From Bacteroidales bacterium UBA1199 (GTDB taxonomy: Bacteria > Bacteroidota > Bacteroidia > Bacteroidales > UBA932), in contig DBXZ01000031.1 in assembly GCA_002309795.1 (NCBI GenBank), positions 1 to 15,433 on the forward strand: a DNA stretch of 15,433 nucleotides. Direction: 5' to 3'. Positions within the stretch are counted from its first letter, which is position 1; each line of letters begins with the position of its first letter. The notes below the pieces were generated by a model, which had not been told where the DNA came from, made no database searches, and saw only the letters and a list, made by a program, of their open reading frames with translations. Position numbers and translations under genes: made by a program. Below, one piece after another: positions 1-9,235 of this stretch.

Positions 1-187
1 GTTGTTATGCGGTATTAGACGACGTTTCCATCGCTTATCCCCCTGATACGGGCATGTTGCTCACGCGTTACGCACCCTTGCGCCGGTCGCCGCCACAGGT
101 ATTGCTACCCGCGCGCTGCCCCTCGACTTGCATGTGTTAAGCCTGCCGCTAGCGTTCATCCTGAGCCAGGATCAAACTCTTCATTGT
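1..187 (-). rRNA. rrs: 16S ribosomal RNA, 5' end (partial)
   Basis: The reverse complement contains the universal 5' segment AGAGTTTGATCCTGGCTCAG followed by GATGAACGCTAGCGGCAGGC and CTTAACACATGCAAGTCGAG, a Bacteroidales-like start of 16S rRNA. Only about the first 187 nt are in the window; the rest runs off the left edge. The mature 5' end is placed at about 187 by aligning the GAAGAG segment with E. coli numbering and could be off by a few bases. The gene is transcribed leftward, downstream of the TSCPD, RHH-like and RNase G/E genes on the same strand. Confidence 0.97.
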
Positions 188-343
188 ATAATTTTCTTAT
201 ATCTTAAGCTCGATCCAAAACCCTTAACTTTAATTCCAAAAGAATTAACGCTTCGCTCTTGATTTTAATCGTGTTAAAATCGGTACTTGCTTGTACTTTG
301 TTCTTCCAATCTGTCAATGAACTGCCGTCTCTTTCGAAACGGG
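188..343 (-). other. rRNA operon leader with boxA-like motif and two small hairpins
   Basis: This is the transcribed spacer between the predicted rRNA promoter and 16S. On the minus strand it contains GTTCATTGACA (312-322), which resembles a boxA antitermination sequence. It also has two inverted repeats: GATTTTAA/TTAAAATC (261-268 with 274-281, 5-nt loop) and TTAATTC/GAATTAA (230-236 with 242-248, 5-nt loop). Such leader elements usually serve antitermination and precursor processing. Their role here is inferred from position only. Confidence 0.6.
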
Positions 344-347
344 ACCG

Positions 348-379
348 CAAAGGTGAGAATTATTTTTCAAACTGCAAAA
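348..379 (-). promoter_or_regulatory. rRNA operon promoter (Bacteroidetes type)
   Basis: The minus strand reads TTTTG, then 19 nt, then CACCTTTG, close to the Bacteroidetes consensus TTTG-N19-TAnnTTTG; only the first base (C for T) of the -7 element deviates. An A/T-rich tract lies just upstream (380-408), as expected of a strong stable-RNA promoter. Transcription should begin near 343. The promoter sits between the TSCPD gene stop and 16S. Confidence 0.7.
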
Positions 380-408
380 TTATTTTTCGCAATTTTTTGA
401 AAAATATT

Positions 409-810
409 TTACTTCTTCTTTGACGGTTTTGCCTTCTTGATAGCAATCAGCGCGTTAGCTAACTGATCCGGGCAAGAAGTCGGACGGCGGCCGCAGGTAA
501 TTCCCTGCAATTTTTCGATCGCCTCATCCATTTTCATCCCCTTTACAAGGATTGCGATACCCTTCTGGTTGCCGGGGCAGCCCTTGGTATACTGAACCTC
601 CTCGATCACGTCGCCGCGAAGTTTGATCTCAATGTTGACCGAGCAGACGATTTCGTCGGGGCGGTAGTTGACAATCCGGAGGCCGTCCTGCATCACGTCG
701 GAGACGATAGCAGCGGGCTTGGCCTCTTTCTGCGTTTTCTGTGCGTTGGCGGGAGCGGTGAAGCTGAAAAGCATCAGGCACGCTGCCAGGATAGAAAAGA
801 AATGCTTCAT
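409..810 (-). CDS. secreted TSCPD-domain protein (TIGR03905-like)
   Basis: 133 residues. Residues about 50-123 match the small TSCPD-domain family, with the landmarks C56, GCPGN (77-81, C78), TCG (C106) and PTSCPDQLA (C113). Four conserved cysteines suggest a metal or redox site, but the biochemical role of stand-alone TSCPD proteins is not established. Unusually, the domain is preceded by a classic signal peptide: KH, a hydrophobic core (about 4-18) and a signal peptidase I site after ANA (21-23). The C-terminus is lysine-rich. The protein is therefore predicted to be exported to the periplasm, whereas family members I know of are short cytosolic proteins. The ATG lies 12 nt after the RHH-like gene, so the two are probably co-transcribed, and 16S follows downstream. 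Domain call confident; exported location inferred. Confidence 0.85.
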   Translation of the reverse strand: MKHFFSILAACLMLFSFTAPANAQKTQKEAKPAAIVSDVMQDGLRIVNYRPDEIVCSVNIEIKLRGDVIEEVQYTKGCPGNQKGIAILVKGMKMDEAIEKLQGITCGRRPTSCPDQLANALIAIKKAKPSKKK

Positions 811-822
811 ATTGAAATACTG

Positions 823-1059
823 TTAAAAGAGTTTCGGATAGTTGTCGTTCGCCTGCTCCATGATATGGGAGATAATGATGCTCCGGAAGAAAGCGGACTT
901 GGTCCGGATGCCATACTTCTCGCAGAACTGGTTGATGGCGGAAATTTCCCGTTCGTTGAACAGGATGGCCTTGCGGTACTTGCGGGTTAATCCATTCTTA
1001 CGCCCTGCCTGGAAATCCAGGGGAAGCGACGTTTTGCGTTTGGTTGACTTTCTGCCCAT
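823..1059 (-). CDS. small basic RHH-like protein, function unknown
   Basis: 78 residues. The N-terminal 30 residues are strongly basic (GRKSTKRK, RKYRK). They are followed by KAILFNERE, a plausible beta strand, and two predicted helices (about 38-50 and 54-70) separated by a GIRTKS turn. This beta-helix-helix order resembles ribbon-helix-helix DNA-binding proteins, though no diagnostic motif proves it. It starts 24 nt after the RNase G/E stop across a very AT-rich spacer and ends 12 nt before the TSCPD gene, so a rng-RHH-TSCPD operon is likely. It may be a transcriptional regulator or an RNA-binding partner of RNase G/E; neither is shown. No toxin gene is adjacent, which argues against a toxin-antitoxin pair. 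Confidence 0.7.
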   Translation of the reverse strand: MGRKSTKRKTSLPLDFQAGRKNGLTRKYRKAILFNEREISAINQFCEKYGIRTKSAFFRSIIISHIMEQANDNYPKLF

Positions 1060-1083
1060 ATATTATATATATAAGTGTAAGCG

Positions 1084-2634
1084 TCACTGTTCAATTACTT
1101 CTCCGTGTTGGTCGCACCACACGGACTGGAGAATCGAGTAGTTGGTATCAGCTTCAATACGGATCCGGCAATGGTACTTGCGCTCCCACTTACGGCGGAA
1201 AGAGTTGAACCCTTTGGTGAGGTAAGCTTCAAGAATCGGGCCAACGCGCAAGATGAACCGGTTGATATTCTTTTCCTTGACGTAATAAGCCAGCTGGCGT
1301 TCGAGCACCTCGTCCTGCAGGATGGTCGGACCGATTTTGCCGGTGCCGTGGCAGGTCGGGCAGGTCTCGAGCGTCTGGATTTCCGTCACGGGGCGGACCC
1401 GCTGGCGGGTAATCTGCATCAGGCCGAACTTGGTCAGCGGAAGCACGGTATGCTTGGCGCGGTCACCGGCCATCAGCTCCTGCATGTGCTTGAAGAGCTG
1501 GTTGCGGTGTTCCACGTTGTCCATGTCGATGAAGTCCACGATCACGATACCGCCCATATCGCGCAGGCGCATCTGGCGGGCGATTTCTTCGGCAGCGTTC
1601 AAGTTGACTTCCAGCGAGTTGTCTTCCTGGTCGGCCATCTTGGTCCGGATACCGCTGTTGACGTCGATCACGTGCAGCGCTTCGGTGTGTTCGATCACCA
1701 GATACGCCCCCTTCTTGATGGAGACGATCTTGCCGAAGGAGCCCTTGATCTGGCGGGTTACGTCGAAATGGTCGAAGATCGGCTCATGCCCTTTGTAGAG
1801 CTTGGCAATCTTGGCCTGCTCGGGCGAAATGAGGGTGATGTAATCGACAACTTCCTGAAGTACCGATTCGTCGTTGACCCAGATGTTGGTAAAGGAGTCG
1901 TTGAGCAGGTCGCGCAGGATGGTGGTGGTGCGGGTGTTCTCCGAAAAGAGCAGCCGGACCGACTTGGATTCGGCGAGCTTGGGCCAGGAATCCTCCCACT
2001 TGCGGATCAGCGAGCGCAGTTCCGCATCGAGGACAGCGGCCTTCTTGCCTTCTGCAGCCGTGCGGATGATTACGCCGTAATTCTTTGGTAAAATGCTGTA
2101 CACCAGTCGCTCAAGGCGATGGCGCTCCTCCTTTGAAGATATTTTCTGGGAGATGTTGACCTTTTCAGCGAAGGGAAGCAGCACCATGTTGCGGCCTGCA
2201 ATGGAGATTTCCGCCGTCAGGCGGGATCCCTTCGTGGAGATAGGTTCCTTGACAATCTGGACGATAATCGGCTGACCGGGCGAAAGATGCGCCCCTATCT
2301 TCCCCTCTTTCTCCAGCGGCTGGTCGATCCGGATGTCGGAGTAGAAAGCGGTAAAGTCGCGGTTCGGATTGAGATTCCGTGCGAAATAGTCGAATGCCTT
2401 GAAATTGAGGCCGAGGTCGAGATAGTGCACAAAGGCGTCCTTCTCGTCGCCGATATCCACGAAAGCGGCGTTGAGCGACGGGATGATTTTCTTGACCCTG
2501 CCCAGATAGACATCGCCTACGTGATAGCCCGTACCGGCGATATCTTCCGTATTGTACTCGATGAGACGATGGTTCTCCAGCAGGGCAAGCGAGACTTCGT
2601 GCTGCCTGACGTCTATGATAAGATCCTTGTCCAT
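1084..2634 (-). CDS. rng: ribonuclease G/E
   Basis: 516 residues counted from the ATG at 2634; the in-frame TTG just before it is a less likely start. This is a single-strand-specific endoribonuclease of the RNase E/G family acting in rRNA maturation and mRNA decay. An S1-like domain occupies about residues 36-120 (HVGDVYLGRV, AAFVDIG). The catalytic aspartates are D324 in VIDVNSG and D367 in VIVDFIDM. The zinc-link cysteines C425 and C428 are in CPTCHGTGK. The spacings D-43-D and D-58-C equal those of E. coli RNase E (D303, D346, C404). The length fits RNase G, without the long scaffold tail of RNase E. A perfect hairpin lies 24 nt before the start codon, and an RHH-like gene follows. Confidence 0.97.
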   Translation of the reverse strand: MDKDLIIDVRQHEVSLALLENHRLIEYNTEDIAGTGYHVGDVYLGRVKKIIPSLNAAFVDIGDEKDAFVHYLDLGLNFKAFDYFARNLNPNRDFTAFYSDIRIDQPLEKEGKIGAHLSPGQPIIVQIVKEPISTKGSRLTAEISIAGRNMVLLPFAEKVNISQKISSKEERHRLERLVYSILPKNYGVIIRTAAEGKKAAVLDAELRSLIRKWEDSWPKLAESKSVRLLFSENTRTTTILRDLLNDSFTNIWVNDESVLQEVVDYITLISPEQAKIAKLYKGHEPIFDHFDVTRQIKGSFGKIVSIKKGAYLVIEHTEALHVIDVNSGIRTKMADQEDNSLEVNLNAAEEIARQMRLRDMGGIVIVDFIDMDNVEHRNQLFKHMQELMAGDRAKHTVLPLTKFGLMQITRQRVRPVTEIQTLETCPTCHGTGKIGPTILQDEVLERQLAYYVKEKNINRFILRVGPILEAYLTKGFNSFRRKWERKYHCRIRIEADTNYSILQSVWCDQHGEVIEQ

Positions 2635-2658
2635 CAAATATTCGTTTCTTTAAAACAT

Positions 2659-2688
2659 CTAAAGCGGACTGACAACAATCCGCTTTAG
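2659..2688 (-). terminator. perfect 10-bp hairpin, candidate terminator or attenuator
   Basis: CTAAAGCGGA (2659-2668) pairs perfectly with TCCGCTTTAG (2679-2688) around a 10-nt loop. On the minus strand it is followed by ATGTTTTAAAG, a short imperfect U-run. It lies 37 nt after the stop of the 29-residue gene and 24 nt before the rng ATG. It may terminate the HU-COX24 transcript, or act as a leader structure limiting rng expression. No TAnnTTTG element is seen between it and rng, so readthrough seems needed. Confidence 0.55.
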
Positions 2689-2725
2689 AGCTTGTTCGTC
2701 ATTTTAAAGGAAAAATGGCGCAGGA

Positions 2726-2815
2726 TTATTTCTTCTTATGCCTGTTCTTGCGCAAACGTTTTTTACGTTTGTGCGTAGCCATTTTATGCCTTTTGTGTTT
2801 TTTCCCGTTTGGCAT
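2726..2815 (-). CDS. AURKAIP1/COX24-domain small basic protein (mS38/bS22-like)
   Basis: 29 residues from ATG at 2815 to TAA at 2726. More than half of the residues are Lys, Arg or His, and the C-terminal stretch KRKKRLRKNRHKKK is the hallmark of the AURKAIP1/COX24 C-terminal domain (formerly DUF1713). Members include mitochondrial ribosomal protein mS38 and the tiny mycobacterial ribosomal protein bS22, so a structural role on the small ribosomal subunit is the leading inference. Bacteroidetes genomes commonly carry such a gene, and it is often missed because of its size. It starts 31 nt after the HU stop, probably on the same transcript, and is followed by a hairpin before rng. Confidence 0.85.
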   Translation of the reverse strand: MPNGKKHKRHKMATHKRKKRLRKNRHKKK

Positions 2816-2846
2816 ATTAAGGTATTGTTAGATTGTTTGTGTCAGG

Positions 2847-3119
2847 TTATTTGACCTTGCTGACAAAGACCTTAGCCGGCTTGAAGGAAGGAATGTTGTG
2901 TGCGGGGATGACGATGGTCGTATTCTTGGAGATATTGCGAGCCGTCTTCTTTGCACGTTTCTTGATGACGAAACTGCCGAAACCGCGGAGATAGACATTC
3001 TCACCCTTTGCGAGGGATGCCTTGACGCTATCCATGAAACCTTCAACCACTTTCTGGGCAACAACTTTTTCCACGCCCTGTGCTTTTGCAACTTCGTTTA
3101 CGATGTCTGCTTTAGTCAT
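2847..3119 (-). CDS. hup: HU family DNA-binding protein
   Basis: 90 residues, the usual HU length. It is a dimeric nucleoid protein that bends and compacts DNA in the cytoplasm. The helical N-terminus (MTKADIVNEVAK) is followed by the family signature around GFGSFVIKKRAKKTARN (about 47-63) and the DNA-embracing arm, with IPAHNIPSFKPAKVF closing the domain. IHF subunits share the fold, but the single gene and KADIV start favour HU. A Bacteroidetes-type promoter is visible about 65 nt upstream, and the 29-residue basic protein follows 31 nt downstream. Confidence 0.95.
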   Translation of the reverse strand: MTKADIVNEVAKAQGVEKVVAQKVVEGFMDSVKASLAKGENVYLRGFGSFVIKKRAKKTARNISKNTTIVIPAHNIPSFKPAKVFVSKVK

Positions 3120-3183
3120 GATACTTGATATTTATAAATGTTAAAACTTGTTCTTCCCGAGGGGTACTCCCCATTTGGGTCTG

Positions 3184-3212
3184 CAAAAATAGTTAATTTT
3201 TTTAGAATCAAG
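3184..3212 (-). promoter_or_regulatory. promoter of the HU gene
   Basis: The minus strand shows CTTG (3209-3212), 17 nt of AT-rich spacer, then TATTTTTG (3184-3191), a full match to the Bacteroidetes -7 element TAnnTTTG; the spacer is about 2 nt shorter than ideal. It predicts a leader of about 60 nt containing a short GGGG-AGTA-CCCC hairpin. Confidence 0.5.
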
Positions 3213-3229
3213 AAAAAAGAACAAAAAAA

Positions 3230-5482
3230 TCAATTTTCCGGAGCGGGTTCGGCAGGCGCCTCCGCTTCAGCGGGCGCATCTGCCTGAGCCTCTACCATTT
3301 CAGCAACAGGTTCCTCGGCCTGCTGGCCCCCGAAGAGGCCCCACTTCTGGAGGGTGCCGGTCCAGTAGAGGATACCGAATGCGATGCCCAGCACGAGGAT
3401 GGTGCAGAGGATGCCGCGCAGCCACTTTTTCCAGCACGGGGTTTTCTTCGCAGCGAAGGGGTCCGGAGCGTTCTTCAGCATCGGATACTTGGCCACGGAG
3501 GTCAGGGTCTTGCCGAAGAGGATATTGATCAGGATCGAGGAGTTCACAGCCCAGCCGTTGGCGTTGAGCACCGGACCGAGGTTGCGTTTGCGCAGTTTCT
3601 GCCAAGCCAGGAACATGGACGGGCCGCTGATGCAGATGACCAGGACGAGCAGGACGATCAGCGGAGTGTACCAGTGTGCAATCAAGGCGGCGAGGGCGGT
3701 GGTCAGGAAGCCGACAGCCAGGCCGATCGCTGCAAAGATACCTGCGAATTTGGCGATATCGAACGACGAGGTGGCCTTGTTCACGGCAGCTGCACCGGCC
3801 TGCTTGTCTTCCGGATTGGTCGGAACGTTGACCTTGCCTGCCGATTCGGTCATATTGCTGTTGACCTTGGCCTCTTTCTCCGCAGCACGTTTGTTGATGC
3901 GGTCCGTGATGGAGTTGGCGAAACGGCGGTACGGGCTCCAGAACGCCTGCTTGATGCTGAGCGGATTTTCGATGATCTTGGTGACGGTGGCATCCCAGAT
4001 TTCACCGGCGCGGTCATAGAAGATGGCGTTCTTGCCGGGGCGCAGGTTGGAGAGCTTGCCGTCCGTCATCACGGCACCGATGGTCATGGAGGTTCCCTTC
4101 GTACGGTGCACGCAGTTGCAGTAAATCAGATACATGCCGCCGTAGCTGGCCGTCTCCGCCTGCTTGCCCATATCCTCTACGCGGAAGCAGAGGTTGCAGC
4201 AGCGCTCGTCAATGTAAAGGTCGCCCACTTCGAACATCGCGCGGATGGAACGGTCGGGCGTATAGAGATCCGTGAAGGAGACATAGTTGCAGAGGAATTT
4301 GTAGAACCAGCGGTAGAGGTGGAGCAGCTTGTCCACTTCCGCAATATCGTTGGCCTCCTGTTCGAGGGCCATGTCGGAAGCGACCAGTTCGAGCAATGCG
4401 GCTTTGCGGTCTTCCTTGAGGATGGCCTCCACAGCATCGAGTCCGAGCGGCTCGACCTCGGCACCGGCCTTGGCAGCGCACCATGCCTTGTATGCGTCGA
4501 ATTTGGCCAGAACGGCGTTCCACTGCGCCTCGTCGATCCCCTTTGCCCTGGGATAATCCACATCCAGCGCGAGCGTGCGGCATGCGGCGACGGCTGCCTG
4601 CCAGGACGGGTTGACGGCGTCGTAGGAGAGAATACCCTTTTCGTTCGGGCGGGCAATCGGATAGGTTGCAATCTCGTCGCCTTCCGTTGCGAGGTTGTTG
4701 CCGCTGATGGCAGCAATCTTGTCAGTCGAAACGTCTACGGCTCCTGCGCAATCTTCATTGAAAGCAATCAGTTTGCAGCGGACAAAGAAGTCGGCCACTT
4801 TGTCTTTGACGGCCTCGCAGGCTGCAAGCGCGTCGGCGGTCTTGTCGCCGTACGGGAAGACGGTTGCGTCGGCAGCGGCCTTCCATGCGGAATAGGCGGC
4901 GCAGTCGGCGTAGAACTTTTCAATATGGTCGGCATCGGTGCCCGGTTCGCCGCTGCGGTCGGTCAGGGCGCCTTCGGTCTCCACTATCCTGGCAATTAGT
5001 TCCTGCAGCGGAGCTTCTTCAGCGGAAGCGGGGGTGATGATGCCGTCGCCGTTGAAACGGGTCTGGGCAAAGATGGCGGCGCGGTCGGAGACGTCGGCCA
5101 GCGAGATATCCTTCTTCTTGAGGCCCAGGTTTGCAAGAATCTGGCGGGCAGCCTTGAGCAGGCGCGCACCCGTCTCGTTATCTTTGTTGATCTGATCCAG
5201 CGGAAGAGTGTCGGACCCATTGAGAATCAAGTCCTTGTCTTTAATGACGGAGGTCAGCCAGGAAGCAGCGGCGGTCACCTCGCCCACATGGATGGTGCCG
5301 TCGTTGTTCGAATCGAGGATCCGCAGCGTCTCCGCGTCGAATTCCAATCCTTTGGACGGGCAGCTCAGCACCGTCCATTTTTTCTGGTCAAGTTCTCCGA
5401 GGTGTGCGATGTCCTCACCGGAGGCAATCTTCACACGGGTTACTCCGCCGAGGGAGCAGTAGTTCCATTTGTAGTCTGACAT
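3230..5482 (-). CDS. unknown membrane protein with EF-hand-like loop and Cys/His cluster
   Basis: 750 residues from the ATG at 5482 (MSDYKWNYCSLGG). The upstream in-frame ATG at 5518 is disfavoured because the predicted transcription start lies at or after it. I recognise no named family; similar proteins seem to occur in Bacteroidales as hypothetical proteins. Residues 57-68 form a canonical EF-hand loop (D57, N59, D61, G62, I64, E68), and 142-153 a degenerate one (N144, D146, G147). An Ala-rich, probably helical region spans about 185-390. C428, C429, C432, C455, C457 and H459 form a possible metal-binding cluster. Membrane segments are predicted at about 579-604, 607-627 and 687-708, separated by basic loops, followed by an Ala/Glu/Pro-rich acidic tail (722-750). 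There is no signal peptide, so the large N-terminal part is probably cytoplasmic and membrane-anchored. It is transcribed divergently from lon; no function is assigned. Confidence 0.85.
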   Translation of the reverse strand: MSDYKWNYCSLGGVTRVKIASGEDIAHLGELDQKKWTVLSCPSKGLEFDAETLRILDSNNDGTIHVGEVTAAASWLTSVIKDKDLILNGSDTLPLDQINKDNETGARLLKAARQILANLGLKKKDISLADVSDRAAIFAQTRFNGDGIITPASAEEAPLQELIARIVETEGALTDRSGEPGTDADHIEKFYADCAAYSAWKAAADATVFPYGDKTADALAACEAVKDKVADFFVRCKLIAFNEDCAGAVDVSTDKIAAISGNNLATEGDEIATYPIARPNEKGILSYDAVNPSWQAAVAACRTLALDVDYPRAKGIDEAQWNAVLAKFDAYKAWCAAKAGAEVEPLGLDAVEAILKEDRKAALLELVASDMALEQEANDIAEVDKLLHLYRWFYKFLCNYVSFTDLYTPDRSIRAMFEVGDLYIDERCCNLCFRVEDMGKQAETASYGGMYLIYCNCVHRTKGTSMTIGAVMTDGKLSNLRPGKNAIFYDRAGEIWDATVTKIIENPLSIKQAFWSPYRRFANSITDRINKRAAEKEAKVNSNMTESAGKVNVPTNPEDKQAGAAAVNKATSSFDIAKFAGIFAAIGLAVGFLTTALAALIAHWYTPLIVLLVLVICISGPSMFLAWQKLRKRNLGPVLNANGWAVNSSILINILFGKTLTSVAKYPMLKNAPDPFAAKKTPCWKKWLRGILCTILVLGIAFGILYWTGTLQKWGLFGGQQAEEPVAEMVEAQADAPAEAEAPAEPAPEN

Positions 5483-5519
5483 AGCTATTGTATTGATATT
5501 GATTTCAGTGTACAGCATA

Positions 5520-5527
5520 CAAAGCTA
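5520..5527 (-). promoter_or_regulatory. -7 promoter element of the 750-residue protein gene
   Basis: The minus strand has TAGCTTTG, a full match to TAnnTTTG, placing transcription start near 5515 with a leader of about 33 nt before the ATG at 5482. The nearest TTG upstream is only 15 nt away, so the -33 element is poor. The position supports the shorter start codon for the downstream gene. Confidence 0.45.
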
Positions 5528-5537
5528 ACAAATTTTT

Positions 5538-5553
5538 TGGCACAATGATTGAC
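5538..5553 (+). promoter_or_regulatory. sigma-54-like promoter upstream of lon (weak candidate)
   Basis: TGGCAC-AATGA-TTGAC matches the -24 half of the sigma-54 consensus (TGGCAC-N5-TTGCW) exactly and has the right spacing, but the usually invariant -12 GC is GA. It lies 73 nt before the lon start. No TAnnTTTG element is visible for lon in this intergenic region, which is why an alternative is worth noting. Confidence 0.25.
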
Positions 5554-5626
5554 AATTTACCCGTACCGCCCTGAAACACGCAATTCGGGGCGTGATGAAG
5601 TATCCCTTATGACAAAATGACATACA

Positions 5627-8041
<2,415 letters not shown>

Positions 8042-8047
8042 TCCACG

Positions 8048-8716
8048 ATGGAAGTCGCCATTGAACCGGGATGGAAAGCGGTGCTCGCACCGGAGTTCGA
8101 AAAGCCCTATTTCCAGGAGCTTGCAGCCCGGCTGCACGCAGAAAAGCGCGCCGGCAAGACCATCTATCCGCCTGGGAGTCAGATTTTCCGCGCCTTTGAA
8201 CTCACGCCGTTCGACCAGGTCAAGGTGGTGATTCTTGGGCAGGATCCCTACCACAACCCCGGGCAGGCCGAAGGGCTCTCCTTCAGCGTGCCGCACGGCG
8301 TTCCCGCACCGCCTTCGCTGAAGAATATCTACAAGGAGATCGAATCGGACCTGGGCGTGACGGTCCGCAAAGACGGTTCGCTCGAAAGCTGGGCACGGCA
8401 GGGCGTCTTCCTGCTCAATGCCATCCTGACGGTAGAGGCGGGCCGGGCGGCTTCGCACGCCGGATTCGGCTGGGCACCTTTCACCGATGCGGTCATCCGC
8501 ACCCTCTCCGAACGCCGCGAAGGGCTGGTATTCCTGCTCTGGGGCAACTTCGCCCGCAGCAAGAAGGCCCTTATCGACACTTCGCGCCACACCGTGCTCG
8601 AAGCGGCGCACCCCTCTCCACTGGCCGGAGGCGCTTTCTTCGGCTGCCGGCACTTCTCCAAGACCAACGCGGCGCTCTCCGCACGCGGCCTTCAGCCCAT
8701 CGACTGGACTATATAA
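8048..8716 (+). CDS. ung: uracil-DNA glycosylase, family 1
   Basis: 222 residues, the normal UNG length. It removes uracil from DNA, starting base excision repair. The water-activating loop GQDPYHNPGQAEGLSFSV (64-81) carries catalytic D66. GVFLLNAILTVE (119-130) contains the uracil-recognition Asn (N124). The C-terminal HPSPL (188-192) carries catalytic H188. All family 1 hallmarks are intact. It starts 6 nt after the lon stop, which implies one transcript; functional linkage with Lon is not obvious beyond general stress or maintenance roles. Confidence 0.97.
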   Translation: MEVAIEPGWKAVLAPEFEKPYFQELAARLHAEKRAGKTIYPPGSQIFRAFELTPFDQVKVVILGQDPYHNPGQAEGLSFSVPHGVPAPPSLKNIYKEIESDLGVTVRKDGSLESWARQGVFLLNAILTVEAGRAASHAGFGWAPFTDAVIRTLSERREGLVFLLWGNFARSKKALIDTSRHTVLEAAHPSPLAGGAFFGCRHFSKTNAALSARGLQPIDWTI

Positions 8717-8726
8717 GATTTATTCG

Positions 8727-8734
8727 TACATTTG
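8727..8734 (+). promoter_or_regulatory. possible -7 promoter element for coaD
   Basis: TACATTTG matches TAnnTTTG and lies 18 nt before the coaD ATG, in the 36-nt gap after ung. The -33 position carries only CTG/TGG, so strength is uncertain. If active it would allow coaD and the thioredoxin gene to be expressed independently of lon-ung, from a very short leader. Confidence 0.35.
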
Positions 8735-8752
8735 GGCGATAAATCGCAACTT

Positions 8753-9235
8753 ATGAAAACCGCCATATTTCCCGGGTCGTTCGACCCTTTTACGCTGGGC
8801 CATCTGGACGTCCTGCGTTCCGCGCTGCAACTCTTTGACAAAGTGATCGTTGCCGTTGGTTACAACAGCACCAAGAGCGGCTTTTTCGATCCCGCCACCC
8901 GCGTGGAGATCATCCGCAAAGCGGTCGAAGGCATCCCCAACGTGGAGGTCTGCTCCTACAAGGGCATGACCATCAAGTTCGCTGAAAAGATGGGCGCATC
9001 GTGTATCGTCCGCGGCCTGCGGACCACCACCGACTTCGAGCTGGAGAGCGTTATCGCCCAGGCCAACAAGAAGATGTCGCCGAAGATCCAGAGCATTTTC
9101 ATCCCTTCCAGCCACGAATATTCCTTTATCTCTTCCACCGTGGTCCGCGACGTGCTGATGAACGGCGGCGATGCGGCAGAGTTTTTGCCTAAGGGTATAG
9201 ATATCAATTATTACCTGGCCCGGAAGAAAAAGTAA
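8753..9235 (+). CDS. coaD: phosphopantetheine adenylyltransferase
   Basis: 160 residues from the ATG at 8753. An in-frame ATG 21 nt upstream (8732) would add seven residues before the conserved N-terminus and would overlap the predicted promoter. The enzyme transfers AMP from ATP to 4'-phosphopantetheine, the penultimate step of coenzyme A synthesis. Nucleotidyltransferase motifs are PGSFDPFTLGH (7-17, the T-x-G-H form of HIGH), IVRGLR (85-90) and ISSTVVRD (126-133). Length and motifs are typical of bacterial CoaD. Its stop codon overlaps the start of the next gene (TAATG), indicating translational coupling. Confidence 0.97.
   Translation: MKTAIFPGSFDPFTLGHLDVLRSALQLFDKVIVAVGYNSTKSGFFDPATRVEIIRKAVEGIPNVEVCSYKGMTIKFAEKMGASCIVRGLRTTTDFELESVIAQANKKMSPKIQSIFIPSSHEYSFISSTVVRDVLMNGGDAAEFLPKGIDINYYLARKKK

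Noticed and set aside
778..810. Lipobox (LAAC) in the TSCPD protein leader
   Set aside because: The cysteine is at residue 11, too early for a lipoprotein signal; the hydrophobic core continues to an ANA signal peptidase I site.
3674..4999. 441-codon plus-strand frame opposite the 750-residue protein
   Set aside because: Neither strand has a named family, but the minus frame has a promoter, coherent membrane segments, an EF-hand loop and a sensible N-terminus; the plus frame lacks these.
5577..5594. CIRCE-type heat-shock operator before lon
   Set aside because: The inverted repeat is only 5 bp and does not match TTAGCACTC-N9-GAGTGCTAA.
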